A program made the position numbers and the translations under genes. A stretch of DNA of 6,826 nucleotides from DASUTW01 sp035513995 (GTDB taxonomy: Bacteria; Actinomycetota; UBA4738; CALAEC01). The DNA is taken from the NCBI GenBank assembly GCA_035513995.1, contig DATKBL010000181.1, positions 1 through 6,826 of the forward strand, in the 5' to 3' direction. The notes below the pieces were generated by a model. That model was not told the origin of the DNA. It saw nothing but the letters and a program-made list of their open reading frames with translations, and did not search any database. Positions 4,937 to 6,826 of this stretch are shown here, piece after piece. How positions within the stretch are numbered: position 1 is the stretch's first letter; each line of letters begins with the position of its first letter.

Positions 4937-5788
4937 TCAGTACGGTTCGTCACCGGATCCTCCGCTCACGATCGCCACGCCGGCCGAGGCGCCGATGCGC
5001 GTGGCCCCCGCGGCGATCATGTCGCGCACGTCCTCGGCGGTGCGCACGCCGCCGGCGGCCTTCACGCCGAGCGTGGGGCCGACGGTCTCCCGGATCAGCA
5101 GGACGTCCTGGATCGTGGCCCCGCCCGGTCCGAAGCCGGTCGACGTCTTCACGAAGTCGGCCCTCGCCTCCTTCGCCAGGTGCGCGGCCACGATCTTCTC
5201 CTCGTCGGAGAGGAGCGCGGCCTCGATGATCACCTTGAGGGCGGCCCCCGCCTCGTGGCACGCGTCGGCCACCTTCGTCACGTCGTCGCGGACCACGTCG
5301 TGGAAGCCGCTCTTGAGGGCGCCGACGTTCATCACCATGTCGATCTCGCGCGCGCCGTCGCGGATCGCGCGACGGGCCTCCAGCGCCTTGATCTCGGGGG
5401 TCGTGGCCCCGAAGGGGAACCCCACCACCGAGGCCACCCGCACGTCGGTCCCCCGCAGGTTCGCGGCGGCGCGCTTCACCCAGAACGGGTTGACGCACAC
5501 GGCGGCGAACCCGTACTCCCGTGCCTCCTCGCAGAGGGCGTCGATGTCGGAGGCCGTGGCGTCGGGCTTGAGCAGCGTGTGGTCGATATAGCGGGCCAGG
5601 TCGGAGGGGACGCTCGACCCGTTGCCCGTGTAGCTGATGCGGCGGGCGCCGGTCTCCACGATCGCCCGGACCTTGTCGGGAACGTGGGCCGCGCAGGAAC
5701 CGCGGCAGTCGGGACAGCGCTCAGCGGGCGCGAGCGCGGCCAGCACCTCGGTGGTGACGGCCTCGACCAGGGCGTCGCGCCCGCTCAC
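4937..5788 (-). CDS. deoC: Deoxyribose-phosphate aldolase with BMC-targeting N-terminal extension
   Basis: A 283-residue class I aldolase cleaving 2-deoxyribose 5-phosphate to glyceraldehyde 3-phosphate and acetaldehyde. The catalytic domain begins near residue 63 (DLARYIDHTLLKPDAT). Asp150 (REIDMVMNVG), Lys214 (FVKTSTGFGPGG, the Schiff-base lysine) and Lys243 (GVKAAGGVRT) match E. coli Asp102, Lys167 and Lys201. Before it lie about 62 extra residues. Residues 4-20 (RDALVEAVTTEVLAALA) make an amphipathic helix of encapsulation-peptide type. Then comes CPDCRGSC (25-32), and then PDKVRAIVETGARRI. The Cys cluster could bind a metal or cluster, or serve in assembly. Start chosen at GTG 5788, which overlaps the rpiB stop as GTGA; the frame stays open much further upstream, but that sequence is antisense-frame noise within rpiB. 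It is the aldehyde-producing enzyme of this microcompartment. Confidence 0.95.
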   Translation of the reverse strand: MSGRDALVEAVTTEVLAALAPAERCPDCRGSCAAHVPDKVRAIVETGARRISYTGNGSSVPSDLARYIDHTLLKPDATASDIDALCEEAREYGFAAVCVNPFWVKRAAANLRGTDVRVASVVGFPFGATTPEIKALEARRAIRDGAREIDMVMNVGALKSGFHDVVRDDVTKVADACHEAGAALKVIIEAALLSDEEKIVAAHLAKEARADFVKTSTGFGPGGATIQDVLLIRETVGPTLGVKAAGGVRTAEDVRDMIAAGATRIGASAGVAIVSGGSGDEPY

Positions 5789-6378
5789 GCCGTGGCCCTC
5801 GCATAGGTCCGCTCGATCTTCTCGATCAGCGAGACGCGCCGCGCGTGGCGGCCCCCGCCCCACCCGGTGGAGAGCCAGGCCTGCACGATCTGCAGGGCCA
5901 GGGCCTCGCCCACGAGCCCGGCCCCCAGGGCCAGCACGTTGGCGTGGTTGTGCTCCCGGCTGTTCCTGGCCGAGGAGACATCCCAGCACGTGGCGGCCCG
6001 CACCCCGGGGACCTTGTTCGCGGCTATCGCCGAGCCGATCCCGGCGCCGTCCACGACGATCCCCCAACGACAGGCGCCCTTCGCCACCAGCCGGGCGACC
6101 TCGTGCGCGTACTCGGGGTAGTCGACGGAGTCGGGCCCTTCGGTCCCGCAGTCCTCGACGCTGAACCCGTGGTCGCGGAGCTCCGCCGCGATCCGCTGCT
6201 TCAGGTGGAACCCGCCGTGGTCGGCCCCGACGGCCACGTCGGCCAGCGACGGGCGGCCCTCGACTGAGGGAGCGGGCGCATCCTCGCGGCCAGGAGCGGG
6301 CGCGGGCTCCGCTGCGACGGCGTCGACCACCGTGGCCACGATCGCCCGGACCTCCTCGAGGGTTCGCCGCTCGCTCAT
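5785..6378 (-). CDS. rpiB: RpiB/LacAB-family sugar-phosphate isomerase, BMC-targeted, catalytic Cys replaced by Asp
   Basis: A 197-residue protein. Residues 6-22 (TLEEVRAIVATVVDAVA) form an amphipathic helix like an encapsulation peptide, followed by a Pro/Ala-rich linker to about residue 44. The RpiB fold follows: VAVGADHGGFHLKQ (48-61, with Asp53-His54), SVDYPEYA (84-91), GIVVDGAGIGSAIAANK (106-122) and NSREHNHANVL (139-149, with His143). In E. coli RpiB the sequence is ILICGTGVG with catalytic Cys66. Here Asp110 takes that place. Mycobacterial RpiB also lacks the Cys and uses a Glu six residues further on; that site is Ser116 here. So the base, and possibly the substrate, may differ from ribose 5-phosphate. 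Start chosen at ATG 6378, overlapping the regulator stop as ATGA, with GAAGAGG 8 nt upstream; a longer upstream frame lacks homology. Confidence 0.9.
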   Translation of the reverse strand: MSERRTLEEVRAIVATVVDAVAAEPAPAPGREDAPAPSVEGRPSLADVAVGADHGGFHLKQRIAAELRDHGFSVEDCGTEGPDSVDYPEYAHEVARLVAKGACRWGIVVDGAGIGSAIAANKVPGVRAATCWDVSSARNSREHNHANVLALGAGLVGEALALQIVQAWLSTGWGGGRHARRVSLIEKIERTYARATA

Positions 6379-6826
6379 CTCCCCGGCCTCTTCATCTCGA
6401 CGCGGTACTCGTAGCGGCCGCCCGCGAACAGCAGCCGGGTCCACTCGATCGGGCGCTCCTCGGGCGTGTAGGTGACGCGGTGGATCACCAGGAGGGGGCT
6501 GCCCTCCTCGCACCCGAGGAGGCCGGCCTCGCCGTCCTCGGCCACACCGGGGTTGATCGTCTCCACGGCCCGATGGAGCCGGAGGGCGATCGGCTCGGCC
6601 TGGAGCAGCTCGTAGAGCGAGCCGTCCTCGATCGTCCCGTGCTCGAGCAGCGCGTCGTGCTCCCCGAGCACCTCGCGCGGCAGCCAGGTCTCGGCGAGCC
6701 CCACGGGGTCGTCATCGGCCAGGAAGAGCCGCCGGAGGAACCGGCACGGCTCGCCCTCCTCGATCCCCAGCGCCTCGGCTACCTCGGGAGGCGCGGGGCG
6801 CGTCGCCGATACGAGCAGGCGGTGCG
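6375..6826 (-). CDS. GntR-family (HutC-type) transcriptional regulator, UTRA ligand-binding domain; 5' end outside window
   Basis: The frame is open from the window edge (first whole codon at 6824) to TGA 6377-6375, giving 149 residues. The visible part is a UTRA domain of HutC-type GntR regulators: PPEVAEALGIEEGEPCRFLR, RLFLADDDPVGLAETWLP, LYELLQAEPIALRLHRAVETI, SPLLVIHRVTYTPEERPIEWT and the closing RYEYRVEM strand. The N-terminal winged-helix DNA-binding domain must lie upstream of the window. UTRA domains often bind sugar phosphates or related small molecules, which fits a regulator of a sugar-phosphate microcompartment that is cotranscribed with it (ATGA overlap with rpiB). An internal GTG at 6704 is not the start, since homology continues upstream of it. 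Confidence 0.9.
   Translation of the reverse strand, partial: HRLLVSATRPAPPEVAEALGIEEGEPCRFLRRLFLADDDPVGLAETWLPREVLGEHDALLEHGTIEDGSLYELLQAEPIALRLHRAVETINPGVAEDGEAGLLGCEEGSPLLVIHRVTYTPEERPIEWTRLLFAGGRYEYRVEMKRPGR

Noticed and set aside
4526..5806. A 426-codon open frame on the plus strand opposite deoC and the stacked BMC-T
   Set aside because: It is His/Arg/Gly-rich low-complexity translation of the antisense strand, as expected in GC-rich DNA, and lies opposite genes with clear homology.
5789..6067. A much longer N-terminus for the aldolase reaching back to 6067
   Set aside because: The extra sequence is Arg/Gly-rich, lies wholly inside rpiB in another frame and has no homology; GTG 5788 with a GTGA overlap is the natural start.
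6379..6513. A longer N-terminus for the RpiB-like protein reaching back to 6513
   Set aside because: The added residues are the GntR gene read in another frame; ATG 6378 with an ATGA overlap directly precedes the encapsulation-type helix.

Overview
This high-GC window, with strong GC bias at third codon positions and densely packed genes, suggests a bacterium of the Actinomycetota type or a similarly GC-rich lineage. That assignment rests on composition, gene families and apparently leaderless starts only. The window has two unrelated-looking parts that meet tail to tail at a shared CTAG at 981-984.

Right part (981-6826, all minus strand; transcription runs from high to low coordinates): a bacterial microcompartment (BMC) operon. 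In transcription order it encodes a GntR/HutC-type regulator (5' end outside the window), RpiB-like isomerase, DeoC aldolase, a stacked-type BMC-T (CsoS1D/CcmP-like), BMC-H, BMC-P, a PduP/EutE-type CoA-acylating aldehyde dehydrogenase, a PduT-like BMC-T, and two more BMC-P genes. Most neighbours overlap by 1-4 bp or are separated by 2-15 bp. RpiB, DeoC and the aldehyde dehydrogenase each start with a short amphipathic helix typical of encapsulation peptides. The set matches the 'sugar phosphate utilizing' (SPU) class of BMC: DeoC splits 2-deoxyribose 5-phosphate into glyceraldehyde 3-phosphate and acetaldehyde, and the dehydrogenase converts the confined acetaldehyde to acetyl-CoA. The phosphotransacylase and alcohol dehydrogenase expected for cofactor recycling are not in the window. 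Points of interest are an RpiB with Asp where the E. coli enzyme has its catalytic Cys, a PduT-like protein with His where PduT has its Fe-S Cys, a Cys-rich linker in DeoC, and a perfect 12-bp stem-loop just downstream of the BMC-H gene.

Left part (1-984): a divergent pair. A DinB-superfamily protein (minus strand, cut by the window edge) and a MerB-like organomercurial lyase (plus strand) start only 23 bp apart, with back-to-back, overlapping -10-like hexamers. The MerB-like gene is the most striking item in the window. Its reading frame is interrupted by one in-frame TGA (760-762) and then continues in the same frame, with clear MerB C-terminal homology, to a TAG at 982-984. The TGA falls where MerB has its second mercury-binding catalytic cysteine (Cys159 of the E. 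coli plasmid enzyme). It is followed by a 9-bp stem with a GGUC loop, 20 nt downstream, in the position and form of a bacterial SECIS element. I interpret it as a selenoprotein with a Cys90/Asp93/Sec150 active site rather than a pseudogene.
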